Assembly (NCBI GenBank): GCA_000196815.1
Contig: FP929003.1
Location: 3,371,501 to 3,435,500 of the forward strand
DNA: 64,000 nucleotides
Direction of reading: 5' to 3'
Origin: Nitrospira defluvii
GTDB lineage: Bacteria; Nitrospirota; Nitrospiria; Nitrospirales; Nitrospiraceae
Below, one piece after another: positions 1-7,907 of this stretch (positions within the stretch are counted from its first letter, which is position 1; each line of letters starts with the position of its first letter). Both the position numbers and the translations under genes were made by a program. The notes under the pieces were generated by a model. It was not told the origin of the DNA and made no database searches. It worked only from the letters and a program-made list of their open reading frames with translations.

Positions 1-1
1 C

Positions 2-526
2 ATCACCCCGACCCTCGACGGCATGGTCTCCAATTTTTTCGAATGGCGCGGGGCCGGCACCATCAACCCGACGCCGCCGTTGGGAGCGATGTGGAAGTCC
101 GAGGGACTCTTCACCTCCATTTTCTTCGGGTTCGACCGCGAACATCTCTACCTCCGGCTGGATCTCGATGAACGATCCCAGACACGCCAGCAGCACTGCA
201 CCGCAGACTTGTTCATCGGCTCGGGCATCCAGCAATATAAGGTGTCGTTTGCTCTCGCAGTCGAAGGCGCCGACACCCTTCTACTCTCCCGGGCTGACGA
301 GTCCGGTCTTTATCGAGACAGGGGCTCCTACAACACGATCTGCCGGCGAAAAATTCTGGAGCTGGGCATACCGTTCAAAGAACTGGGCATCGAGATCGGT
401 ACAGAATTACGGTTGACCCTGACGGTGTCGGAGCACGGGATGGAAATCGCGCGCTATCCTCACCACAGCCCGGCCACCTTCAACCGGCCGGGAGACGACT
501 TTGAAGCCACCATGTGGCGCGTCTGA
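2..526 (+). CDS. Glycoside hydrolase family 57 protein, C-terminal fragment
   Basis: The gene enters from the left edge, so only the last 174 residues are seen, in a frame open from base 2. The piece starts ITPTLDG and continues with an EWRGAG stretch and a FGFD-x5-LYLRLD motif, which I recognise as the beta-rich C-terminal domain of GH57 alpha-glucan enzymes (amylase or branching-enzyme type). The catalytic (beta/alpha)7 part lies outside the window. The reaction would be cleavage or transfer of alpha-glucan chains in the cytoplasm. galT follows 103 bases downstream on the same strand, which suggests a sugar or glycogen locus. The family call rests on the domain pattern only; the exact activity cannot be told from this end. 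Confidence 0.72.
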   Translation: MTPTLDGMVSNFFEWRGAGTINPTPPLGAMWKSEGLFTSIFFGFDREHLYLRLDLDERSQTRQQHCTADLFIGSGIQQYKVSFALAVEGADTLLLSRADESGLYRDRGSYNTICRRKILELGIPFKELGIEIGTELRLTLTVSEHGMEIARYPHHSPATFNRPGDDFEATMWRV

Positions 527-629
527 ACGACAGGATTCACTGCTCCCTGTTCAATGAGGTCGTCACCATCCGCCCCATCATTGGACATCGAGCATTGCGC
601 AGTGACCATTGACAACTAGAGGAGTCGAG

Positions 630-1631
630 ATGCCTGAACTGAGAAGAGACCCGATCGTCGGCCGCTGGGTCATCATTTCAACCGAACGGGGGGGACGCCC
701 TCAGGACGTGTCTATGCCGTCGGCGCCGCTTCCCTCTGCGTCCATGTGTCCGTTTTGCCCGGGGCAGGAACGCCTGACGCCGAAGGAGATTCTCGCCTAT
801 CGGCCCCATGCGTCGGAACCGGACAGCCCGAATTGGACCGTGCGGGTCATCCCCAATAAGTTTCCCGCGCTGCATGTCGAAGGCGATATGGGACGCGAAG
901 GCCTCGGCCTCTACGACCGCATGAACGGGATCGGCGCCCATGAAGTCATCATCGAAACCCCCAATCACAAGGAACACCTCGCCGACCTGCCGGCAAACCG
1001 GGTGGAGGATGTGCTCTGGGCCTATCGCGACCGGATTCTCGACCTTAAGAAGGATCTGCGGCTGCGATATATTCTGATCTTTAAAAATCAGGGCGCCACG
1101 GCGGGTGCCACGTTGGAGCATAGCCACTCTCAGCTCATCGCCCTGCCCGTCGTGCCCACCAGCGTCCTGGAGGAAATCGACGGCTGCCGGCAGCATTTCC
1201 AGCAGAAAGAACGCTGCATCTATTGCGACATCTTGCGACAGGAATCGACGGAAGGCACCCGCGTGGTATTGGAGAACCCAGAATTTGTCTGTCTGACCCC
1301 CTACGCGCCGCGCTTTCCGTTTGAGATGTGGATTCTCCCCAAACGTCACGCGGGATATTTCGAAGAATGTCAGCGCACGCAGTTTGAATTTCTGGCGCCT
1401 ATGCTGGGCGAAGCGCTACGGCGAATGGACACCGTGCTGGCTCGACCGGCCTATAACTTCATCCTGCACAGCTCGCCGCTACACGAAAAAACCGGGGACT
1501 ACTATCACTGGCACATTGAGATCATCCCCAAACTCACCCAGGTGGCCGGATTTGAATGGGGCACCGGATTTTACATCAACCCGGTCTCCCCGGAAGAAGC
1601 GGCGAAGGCCCTGCGCGACGCGGAAATCTAG
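630..1631 (+). CDS. galT: Galactose-1-phosphate uridylyltransferase
   Basis: A 333-residue HIT-superfamily enzyme that moves UMP between UDP-glucose and galactose-1-phosphate (Leloir pathway). The active-site HxHxQ is present as H164-S-H166-S-Q168, where the second histidine is the expected nucleophile. C40/C43 (CPFC) and a further CIYC are the usual metal ligands, and HWHIEI occurs near the C terminus. Length matches bacterial GalT. The ATG at 630 is chosen over a TTG at 609 because AGAGGAG (618-624) sits six bases before it. It follows the GH57 gene. Some members of this family use ADP-glucose or other sugars, so the substrate is less sure than the fold. Confidence 0.9.
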   Translation: MPELRRDPIVGRWVIISTERGGRPQDVSMPSAPLPSASMCPFCPGQERLTPKEILAYRPHASEPDSPNWTVRVIPNKFPALHVEGDMGREGLGLYDRMNGIGAHEVIIETPNHKEHLADLPANRVEDVLWAYRDRILDLKKDLRLRYILIFKNQGATAGATLEHSHSQLIALPVVPTSVLEEIDGCRQHFQQKERCIYCDILRQESTEGTRVVLENPEFVCLTPYAPRFPFEMWILPKRHAGYFEECQRTQFEFLAPMLGEALRRMDTVLARPAYNFILHSSPLHEKTGDYYHWHIEIIPKLTQVAGFEWGTGFYINPVSPEEAAKALRDAEI

Positions 1632-1932
1632 CACCCCGCCGGAGCGCCTCAGGGAAATCGCGCGGTGGCACCGCACACGCTCACTTCCTCACGTTCCTCC
1701 GGGGGAGCGATACTTCAAGAACAACGTACCGGATAAATCTCCGGTGACACGTGAGTTTTGTCCAGTATCTTTCCTTGCTATTCGCAAGTACGACAAAGTA
1801 TAAATTTCACGTAATCGTTTCAGGGTATTAGGGACCGCCTGAAGGCCAACGCTCACTTGCGATAAACTCATACATTCATCCACATGTAACGGGATGGGAA
1901 GGCAGCAACCACCAGGAAGGTAGGGAGGTCTC
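1632..1932. other. Intergenic stretch without a recognised gene
   Basis: About 300 bases between galT and a small membrane protein. I see no convincing ORF. There is a short CCGG-AAAT-type hairpin near 1730-1745 and an AT-richer part around 1770-1830 that could hold a promoter for the small gene, but no clear -35/-10 pair was found. Confidence 0.4.
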
Positions 1933-2085
1933 GTGAAAGTGCAGAACCTCGAATGGAAAGACGAAACGTTCAGCGAGCTGGATCTCCAAAATCAAAAATA
2001 TAAGCGCCTCGCAATCGGGTCCGCCCTCCTCTTCCTCAGCGTGGTCGGCTTGCTGATTTACCAGATCATCGCGGGCATCAAGTAG
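1933..2085 (+). CDS. Small single-pass membrane protein, 50 residues
   Basis: A GTG-started reading frame of 50 codons preceded by AGGGAGG (1922-1928), a near-perfect ribosome binding site four bases from the start. The product has a charged, hydrophilic N-terminal half (residues 1-27, rich in E, D, K and Q) and one hydrophobic segment of about 20 residues (about 28-48) ending GIK. This is the layout of a bitopic inner-membrane small protein. It lies alone between galT and the sulfur-carrier gene. I do not recognise a family. The strong SD and the clean cytosolic-then-membrane pattern make it likely to be real; it may assist a membrane complex, but no partner can be named. Confidence 0.6.
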
Positions 2086-2217
2086 CCGACGGCAGCTCGT
2101 CGCACTCCATGTGCCCGTCCCCTTCCAACCGCTGTTGTCCTACCGCACCAGCGTACATCCAGGCAACCGCATCCCGACCGGATTGCAATCCCGCACAACT
2201 CAGCCGTATCATCGCGC

Positions 2218-2418
2218 ATGCTTGTTCATCTCAGCCACCCACACCGCCAGGTTGAAATCAAAGGGCCCAAACGCACCAAGGAGTTGTTACGCGAACTCAA
2301 TCTGGTGATTGAGGCGCATCTCGTCATCCGGGGCGATGAACTCGTCACGGAAGATGAAATGCTTGCCGACGCCGATCAGATTGAAATCCGGCCGGTCATT
2401 TCCGGCGGCTCAGTCTGA
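2218..2418 (+). CDS. MoaD/ThiS-type sulfur carrier, TtuB-like
   Basis: A 66-residue ubiquitin-fold protein. Sulfur carriers of this family are adenylated and thiocarboxylated on a C-terminal diglycine and hand sulfur to thiamine, molybdopterin or tRNA enzymes. The pattern KELLRELNL followed by VIRGDELV and ends in VISGG fits. Here the diglycine is residues 63-64 and is followed by Ser-Val, so the tail would have to be trimmed before activation. The neighbour 85 bases downstream is a TtuA-type tRNA thiolase, so a role as its sulfur donor (as TtuB in Thermus) is the best inference. No activating E1-like enzyme is in the window. ThiS or MoaD proper is the alternative. Confidence 0.7.
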   Translation: MLVHLSHPHRQVEIKGPKRTKELLRELNLVIEAHLVIRGDELVTEDEMLADADQIEIRPVISGGSV

Positions 2419-2431
2419 GTCATGAGTGCTG

Positions 2432-2480
2432 AGTTGTGAGTGTTCGGTCTCTGGTTCCATTCAACTCAATACTCACAACT
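2432..2480. repeat. Inverted repeat between sulfur-carrier and thiolase genes
   Basis: AGTTGTGAGT (2432-2441) and ACTCACAACT (2471-2480) are perfect 10-base inverted arms around a 29-base spacer. The arms lie in the 85-base gap, and a GAGTCATGAGTGCTGAGTTGTGAGT run of related short words precedes the left arm in pieces. It may be an intergenic palindromic repeat or an mRNA hairpin before ttuA. There is no T-run after the right arm, so it is not a classical terminator. Confidence 0.5.
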
Positions 2481-2503
2481 AACCGCGCAACACTGTTGTA
2501 CCC

Positions 2504-3448
2504 ATGAACTGCACAAAATGCCCCACGAGTATGAGAGCGGTCATCAGCCTACCCCGGCACAATGCCGCCTTCTGCAAAGGCTGCTTTACGACCTTTGTGC
2601 ACGAGCAGGTCGCACGCGCAATCAAGTCGTTCAAGATGTTTACGCCCGAGGACCGCATCCTTGTGGCCGTCTCCGGCGGTAAAGACAGCCTCGCTCTGTG
2701 GCATATCCTGCTGGCCCTCGGCTACCGCGCCGACGCGCTGTATGTGAATCTCGGCATCGGCGGCTACTCCGAGGAGTCGCACCGGAAGGTGCGCCACTAT
2801 GCCGACACCGTGGCCGCCGCCCATGGCGCCAAACTGATCGTGCATGTCGTTGAGCAGGAAGCCGGCGCCGGCATTCGTGAATTGGCCACCATTCTTCATC
2901 GTCCCACCTGTTCAACCTGCGGGACCATCAAACGGTACCAATTCAATCGCGCCGCGGTAGAACAGGACTACGACGTGATGGCCACAGGCCACAATCTCGA
3001 CGACGAAGCTGCCCGCCTGTTAGGCAACGTGTTGCACTGGCAGGATGAATATCTGGACAAGCAAAGCCCCACCTTGCCGGCCTCCGTCGAAGGATTCGCC
3101 AAGAAGGTGAAACCGCTTTGCCGCCTGTCAGAACGGGAAATCGCCGCCTACGCGGTCGTCAATCGCATCGACTACATCGTCGAAGAATGCCCGATGGCTA
3201 AGGGATCCAAAATGATCCTCTATAAAGAGGTCCTCAACCGGCTGGAAACGGAATCGCCCGGCACGAAGCAACGTTTTTACTGGGGGTTCCTAGAGAAGCA
3301 AACCAAGCCGGAGCCCGCCACGGAATCCATGGCCGAGAAGGATCAGCGAACGCTCCACCCCTGCCAATCCTGCGGACAACCCACCACCGCCGACACCTGC
3401 TCCTACTGCAAGATGATGGCAAAGGCCAAGACCGCGACCCCGCGTTAG
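2504..3448 (+). CDS. tRNA 2-thiolation protein, TtuA/Ncs6-like
   Basis: A 314-residue PP-loop ATPase that activates a tRNA uridine and inserts sulfur. SGGKDS at 57-62 is the PP-loop and TGHNLDDE at 161-168 the second nucleotide motif. Two zinc ribbons frame the protein: C3, C6, C24, C27 at the N terminus and C287, C290, C299, C302 at the C terminus. C136, C139 and C229 are placed as the catalytic Fe-S cysteines of the TtuA/TtcA group. The double ribbon and length are typical of TtuA rather than TtcA. The sulfur-carrier gene just upstream supports a TtuA-TtuB pair making 2-thiouridine or 5-methyl-2-thiouridine. The exact tRNA position (34 or 54) is not decided by sequence. Confidence 0.85.
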   Translation: MNCTKCPTSMRAVISLPRHNAAFCKGCFTTFVHEQVARAIKSFKMFTPEDRILVAVSGGKDSLALWHILLALGYRADALYVNLGIGGYSEESHRKVRHYADTVAAAHGAKLIVHVVEQEAGAGIRELATILHRPTCSTCGTIKRYQFNRAAVEQDYDVMATGHNLDDEAARLLGNVLHWQDEYLDKQSPTLPASVEGFAKKVKPLCRLSEREIAAYAVVNRIDYIVEECPMAKGSKMILYKEVLNRLETESPGTKQRFYWGFLEKQTKPEPATESMAEKDQRTLHPCQSCGQPTTADTCSYCKMMAKAKTATPR

Positions 3449-3490
3449 GCTCGGCCTGAACGCCGGGTCATCGTCCGGCTGATGCTCCCG

Positions 3491-4162
3491 TCAATAGATG
3501 CTTTTGCTCACTTCACTGGAACGGAGGCTCTCATTCCCGTTCACATCGTACGCCGTGACGGCAAAGTAGTAGGTCGTTCCGAGTTTCAGGTTCGAAAACT
3601 GATAGGACGTGGCCTTCCCCACGTCAACCGATGCCCCATACTGGCCGGAAGAGGTCCCGGAATAGACTTTGTATCCGGCTAAGTCGCTTTCAGCATTGGC
3701 ATTCCACGCCAGAGCGGCTGTCGTGCCGGTGGTGGTTGAAGAAGTCGCGGCTGAGAGCGTGAGCGTCACGGGTATCGCCACGGTGCTTCCCCTGCTGGTC
3801 GTGATCGTCACCGTTCCGGAATAGGTCCCGGCGGCCAGCCCGCTGATATTGACGGACACCGTCACCTGCGTGGAACTTCCCAGAGTGCCGGACGTGGGAG
3901 AAAGACTCAGCCAACCGGCATTGTCCTTCCCGCTCCAACTGACCTTTCGACTGCTGCTCTTATAGACCTTCACCGTCTTACTGGGTGGATTGGGACCACC
4001 CTGTACGGCCTGAAAGGTCAAACTGGTCGGACTGGCTTGTAAGGCCTGGGCTTCGGAAAGCATCATCACACTTCCGACGATCAGCATCACGGCAAGAGTC
4101 ACCAGCATCCGAGGTAGGACACCCACAGGTAAAGAAAACCACTGGCGCAGACCTCGTTTCAT
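3491..4162 (-). CDS. Secreted BACON-like plus fibronectin type III protein
   Basis: A 223-residue exported protein. The ATG at 4162 is preceded by GGGAGG five bases away, so longer starts are unlikely. A signal peptide spans about residues 1-41 (hydrophobic core LVTLAVMLIVGSVMML, then SEAQA). Residues about 42-130 form a beta domain with SPTSLTF, WLSLSPTSG and AGTYSGTVTIT words, as in BACON/viral A-type Ig-like repeats. A Thr/Ser linker leads to a fibronectin type III domain (about 145-223) with LAGYKVYSG and TTYYFAVTAYD. The function is probably binding to carbohydrate or protein outside the inner membrane. It is convergent with the thiolase gene, leaving a 42-base gap. No enzyme domain is seen. 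Confidence 0.7.
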   Translation of the reverse strand: MKRGLRQWFSLPVGVLPRMLVTLAVMLIVGSVMMLSEAQALQASPTSLTFQAVQGGPNPPSKTVKVYKSSSRKVSWSGKDNAGWLSLSPTSGTLGSSTQVTVSVNISGLAAGTYSGTVTITTSRGSTVAIPVTLTLSAATSSTTTGTTAALAWNANAESDLAGYKVYSGTSSGQYGASVDVGKATSYQFSNLKLGTTYYFAVTAYDVNGNESLRSSEVSKSIY

Positions 4163-4632
4163 ATGACCTCCCACGTGCGACGTAAGGGAATACCATTTTC
4201 GCCAATCGCAAAGCGGCTCACAGGGCGTCTCGTGACATGAACCACCGTCCCGGCCGGACTCATTAAGAGCAGTGATCATGCCAAACAGAAGTGCGTGAAG
4301 AAATCGTGCTATCTCATGAGGATTTACGTGTCACTCCACCACGGCTTCGGCGGCCGGTGTAGGGTTGAGACTTCAGGAAGGGTAGAGAATGTGCACCCGG
4401 TTCCAGAGGCCAAATACCTGACGCTCAGGTTCCGGCCGATGATCTCGGGGATAAGATTCCATTCAGTCAAGACGCCAGGACGGGCCCGACTGTACTGTTT
4501 TTGCAGTTCGGATCTGAGCGCAGTGCGATCTCCGGACACGTGCCGCGAAAGCCACGCCGCCGCATCTCCACTACAGGTGCAGCCCTGCGCCTTTGCACAG
4601 ACCGGATGGACTGTGTATAAGCTAGAGGTGTC
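4163..4632. other. Divergent intergenic region of about 470 bases
   Basis: It separates the secreted FN3 protein (minus) from the sugar-importer operon (plus), so it should hold both promoters. I see no strong -35/-10 pair and no RNA motif that I can name. A minus-strand frame of 71 codons (4324-4539, GTG start) reads with an unremarkable composition and has no ribosome site. The base of the region nearest 4633 has AGAGG (4624-4628) as the ribosome site of the next gene. Confidence 0.35.
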
Positions 4633-6033
4633 ATGCGTCGCATTGTGCGCGCCTTTTTCACATACTCATGTCTTCAGTCCGTACCACGCCATCCGTCGCG
4701 TGGCAGTCATCAACGTCACCGCCGTGCGGCCCTACTCCTTGCCTGGTTGGTTCTCTTCGGTCCACCGCTCAACGATTCGATCGCCGGCGAGCCTGCAGCG
4801 CCGCCCAAGAGGCAGACGGCCTCCATCACGCTACGCTTCGTCTCCTGGAAACCTGATCACCCGCGCGTGTGGGACGAGGCCCTCGCCGAATTCACCAAAA
4901 CCCATCCTGATATTTCGGTCGTGCGCGAACTGGCCCCGCACAGCTCTACCGCCTATCACGATCTCCTGACGCAGAAGTTGAAAAATCGCGACGCCACGGT
5001 CGATGTCTTTTTCATGGATGTGATCTGGGTGCCGGAGTTTGCGGAAGCCGGTTGGGCCCGTCGGCTCGATGAGCGATTCACTCCGGCCCTGCGCGAGGAG
5101 TTTCTCCCCGCCACTATCGAAGTCGGCCGATATGCCGACCATTTTTACGGCGTTCCGAGCCGCATCGATGCCGGGCTGCTCTACTACCGATCGGATCTGC
5201 TGACCAAGTATGGCTTCCCCCCGCCGACGACCTGGGACGAACTGGCCCGGCAGGCTGAGACCATCGTTGAGGGGGAACAACCGCGCAATCCGACGCTACG
5301 CGGGTACACGGCCCAATTCAAGCAGTACGAAGGCCTCGTCTGTAACATGTTGGAGTTCATCGACAGCCACGGCGGGAGCCTGCTGACCGCGGACGGAACA
5401 CATTCTGCCCTGGCTAAACCCGAAGCGCTGGCCGCCGTGCAGTTCGTTCGTGACCGGGTGATCGGCCGGCTCGCCTCACGCGCGGCGTTAACCTATCAAG
5501 AACCGGAATCCCTCTCCGTTTTTCTCCAGGGCCATGCGGTCTTTCACCGGAACTGGCCTTACGCCTGGGAACTGGCCAACAACCAGACTCGCTCCACCGT
5601 CGCCGGGCAGGTCGCTGTGATGCCGCTTCCCGGGTTCACTCCGGGACGCACGACCGCAGCACTCGGCGGCTGGCTTTACGGCATCAGCGCGTACTCGCAG
5701 CATCCGGACGAGGCCTGGGCGCTCATCGAGTTTCTTTCGAGCCAGGCCATGCAAAAGAAATTCACACAGGAGGCCGGCATCGCGCCCTCCCGTCAGTCGC
5801 TGTTTTCCGATCCCGACCTGCTGGCGGCAGCACCGCAACTGCGTAACCACTTCGCCGTCCTCCGGTCCGCAACGGCCCGGCCGCGTTCTCCCCTGTATCC
5901 TGCCATCTCACATGCACTGCAACGATATTTCAGCCGCGCCCTTGCCATTGACGACCTCGATCTTGCGCACGAAGCAACGGTGGCCGATGCCCAGATCAAT
6001 CGGTTGTTGTCCCTGACGGAGCCTGTCCCATGA
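4633..6033 (+). CDS. ABC sugar-binding protein (family 1)
   Basis: A 466-residue extracellular solute-binding protein of the maltose/trehalose type (MalE, ThuE). An Arg/His-rich N region leads into a signal core ALLLAWLVLFGPPL at about 33-46, then the mature start after SIAG. The motif DVFFMDVIWVPEFAEAGW, then FYGVPSRIDAGLLYYRSDLL and the later GGWLYGIS belong to this cluster, with a wide insert around PTLRGYTAQFKQYEG. It captures a sugar in the periplasm and hands it to the two permeases downstream. Its stop overlaps the start of the first permease by four bases (ATGA), so the genes are translationally coupled. The substrate is not decided; trehalose, maltose or a similar oligosaccharide is likely. 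Confidence 0.87.
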   Translation: MRRIVRAFFTYSCLQSVPRHPSRGSHQRHRRAALLLAWLVLFGPPLNDSIAGEPAAPPKRQTASITLRFVSWKPDHPRVWDEALAEFTKTHPDISVVRELAPHSSTAYHDLLTQKLKNRDATVDVFFMDVIWVPEFAEAGWARRLDERFTPALREEFLPATIEVGRYADHFYGVPSRIDAGLLYYRSDLLTKYGFPPPTTWDELARQAETIVEGEQPRNPTLRGYTAQFKQYEGLVCNMLEFIDSHGGSLLTADGTHSALAKPEALAAVQFVRDRVIGRLASRAALTYQEPESLSVFLQGHAVFHRNWPYAWELANNQTRSTVAGQVAVMPLPGFTPGRTTAALGGWLYGISAYSQHPDEAWALIEFLSSQAMQKKFTQEAGIAPSRQSLFSDPDLLAAAPQLRNHFAVLRSATARPRSPLYPAISHALQRYFSRALAIDDLDLAHEATVADAQINRLLSLTEPVP

Positions 6034-6941
6034 ACCACGCCTCCTTGATCCTGCGACATCGCGAGAAGCTCGCGGCCTGGACCATGGTCGCCCCGGCGCT
6101 GCTCGTGACCATGCTCTTCGCACTGTACCCCGTGCTGGATTCGCTCTGGCTCAGCCTGCACAATATCTACATCGGGCTGCCGCAACTCGGCAGTCCGTTC
6201 ATCGGCCCGGACAACTATCTGACGCTGGTGCGCGATCCGGTGGCGCAGCAGGCGCTGGCCGTCACCCTTGCCTTCGTCGTTCTCTCGACGCTGCTGGAGT
6301 TGTCCTGCGGGCTGATCATCGCGCTGGTGATTCATGAGCGATTTCGTGGACGCGGTCTCGTGCGGGCGGCCATCCTGATTCCCTGGGCCATTCCGACGGT
6401 CGTCGCGTCGCAACTGTGGCGCTATATCTTCAATGACCAATACGGGTACGCAAACTTATTGCTGTTCGGCGAACACGTCACCGACTACGTCCCGTGGCTG
6501 GCCTATCCCGGCGTGGCGTTCGGTATCGTGGTGCTGGCGGATGTCTGGAAGACATCTTCCTTCGCCGCGTTGCTGATCCTGGCCGGCCTCCAGGTCATTC
6601 CAGACGATCTCTACGACGCCGCACGTGTCGATGGCGCTACCGCCTGGCAACGGTTTTGGCACATCACCCTGCCGCTGCTGAAACCGGCGCTCTTGCTCGC
6701 GCTCCTATTTCGGACCATGGACGCGTTTCGTGTCTTCGATCTGGTGTTTGTGATGACCCAAGGCGGCCCTGGCGACGCCACGCAGGTGCTGCAGTTCTAT
6801 GGCTACCAAACCCTGTTCACGGAAGGCCGGATCGGATATGGCTCTGCCGTCTCCGTGGCCGTGTTCCTGATGATCCTGGCGTTGTCGTTGACGTACCTGC
6901 GCGCCATCGGGTCGAGTCTCCTGGAGCGCAGACAACCATGA
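6030..6941 (+). CDS. ABC sugar permease, MalF/ThuF type
   Basis: A 303-residue inner-membrane permease with six predicted helices. The N-terminal helix begins around LAAWTMVAPALLVTMLFALY. The EAA loop that touches the ATPase is present as YDAARVDGATAWQRFWHITL. It forms the channel together with the MalG-type permease whose start overlaps its stop by four bases. The gene is second in the operon binding protein, permease, permease, ATPase. Length and topology match ThuF and LacF rather than the longer enterobacterial MalF. Confidence 0.88.
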   Translation: MNHASLILRHREKLAAWTMVAPALLVTMLFALYPVLDSLWLSLHNIYIGLPQLGSPFIGPDNYLTLVRDPVAQQALAVTLAFVVLSTLLELSCGLIIALVIHERFRGRGLVRAAILIPWAIPTVVASQLWRYIFNDQYGYANLLLFGEHVTDYVPWLAYPGVAFGIVVLADVWKTSSFAALLILAGLQVIPDDLYDAARVDGATAWQRFWHITLPLLKPALLLALLFRTMDAFRVFDLVFVMTQGGPGDATQVLQFYGYQTLFTEGRIGYGSAVSVAVFLMILALSLTYLRAIGSSLLERRQP

Positions 6942-7753
6942 ATCGACGGCTCCTCCTCGCGCTGGGCATCATCGCTACGGTGGGACTGAGTCTGCTGCCG
7001 TTCCTCTGGTTTGTCCTCACGTCGTTCAAGTCGCAAGGTGAGATCGAAGCCGCTCCTCCCGCCTGGTGGCCATCAGGCAGCCTGGGATTCTATCGCTCCG
7101 CCCTCTTCGACCACCATCTCTTCGACTACGTGCTGAACAGCGTCGTGGTTGCCGGCTCCACCACGCTGCTCGCCCTTTTGCTCGCCATCCCGGCAGCCTA
7201 CGCGCTGGCCCGGCTGACCATCCCCGGCAAACAAGGGATTCTGGCCGTGTTGCTCTGCGTTTCGATGTTTCCCCAGATGGCCATCGCCGGGCCCGTCTGG
7301 CGACTGCTCGACGCAATCGGCGGCCTCAACCACCGTTGGGGCGTCGTGTTGCCCTATGTGGCCCTGACCCTGCCATTGGCGATCTGGATTCTAGCCAGCT
7401 TCTTCAAAGAATTGCCGCCCGAGCTCGAAGATGCCGCACGCGTTGACGGATGTGGTCCTTGGGGCACCCTGCTTCGCATCACACTGCCGTTGGCAACGCC
7501 GGGGATTTTTACCGCCTCGATTCTGATCCTGATCTATGCCTGGAACGAATTCTTCTTTGCCCTTTTGATTCTCACCCAACCGGAGCAACAGACATTGCCC
7601 GTGGGCATCGCCCTCTTCCAGGGAGAATTCACCATGCCCTGGGGAGAGCTGGCCGCAGCCTCCGTGGTGGCGACCCTTCCCTTGATCGTGGTCGTGCTGT
7701 TATGCCAACGATGGATCGTGAGCGGATTGTCCGCCGGCGCCGTGAAAGGTTAG
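6938..7753 (+). CDS. ABC sugar permease, MalG/ThuG type
   Basis: The second permease of the importer, 271 residues. The ATG at 6938 overlaps the previous stop (ATGA); the same frame stays open far upstream but that part is antisense-like shadow of the preceding gene. The EAA motif reads ELEDAARVDGCGPWGTLLRI, and the C terminus ends QRWIVSGLSAGAVKG, which is usual for this subfamily. Six helices are expected. It pairs with the upstream permease and receives ATP energy from the UgpC/ThuK-type ATPase encoded after a 154-base gap. Confidence 0.88.
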   Translation: MNRRLLLALGIIATVGLSLLPFLWFVLTSFKSQGEIEAAPPAWWPSGSLGFYRSALFDHHLFDYVLNSVVVAGSTTLLALLLAIPAAYALARLTIPGKQGILAVLLCVSMFPQMAIAGPVWRLLDAIGGLNHRWGVVLPYVALTLPLAIWILASFFKELPPELEDAARVDGCGPWGTLLRITLPLATPGIFTASILILIYAWNEFFFALLILTQPEQQTLPVGIALFQGEFTMPWGELAAASVVATLPLIVVVLLCQRWIVSGLSAGAVKG

Positions 7754-7756
7754 CAC

Positions 7757-7876
7757 AATGTTGAAAAGGGGCTGCCAGCGGCGTTCTACTGTGCACGCCT
7801 CCCTGCGACGTACTGCAAGGGTACGCCTCAGTCGACGTGCTTCGTGCGGCCTTGCTGGATAGCCTTATTGAACATT
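7757..7876. repeat. Imperfect long palindrome inside the importer operon
   Basis: Between the second permease and the ATPase. AATGTT (7757-7762) pairs with AACATT (7871-7876), and the bases inside continue as an imperfect inverted repeat: GAAAAGGGGCTGCCAGC on the left answers GCTGGATAGCCTTATTG on the right. A small inner hairpin CGTAC-7-GTACG and two GTGCAC words lie in the middle. I associate such elements, with a GGCCTTGCTGGAT core, with intergenic repeats of Nitrospira genomes; that link is from memory. It would fold into a long RNA hairpin between the permease and ATPase cistrons. Confidence 0.55.
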
Positions 7877-7907
7877 CTGTGCACACCGTTATTTTGCAGG
7901 AGTCTCT

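Noticed and set aside
4163-4260. Possible c-di-GMP riboswitch (CGCAAAGC-like word) upstream of the FN3 protein
   Set aside because: The words fit neither strand in the proper order, and the GGCAAACC-type receptor loop is absent.
4324-4539. Minus-strand 71-codon frame upstream of the importer
   Set aside because: GTG start without ribosome site, no family match; left as intergenic.
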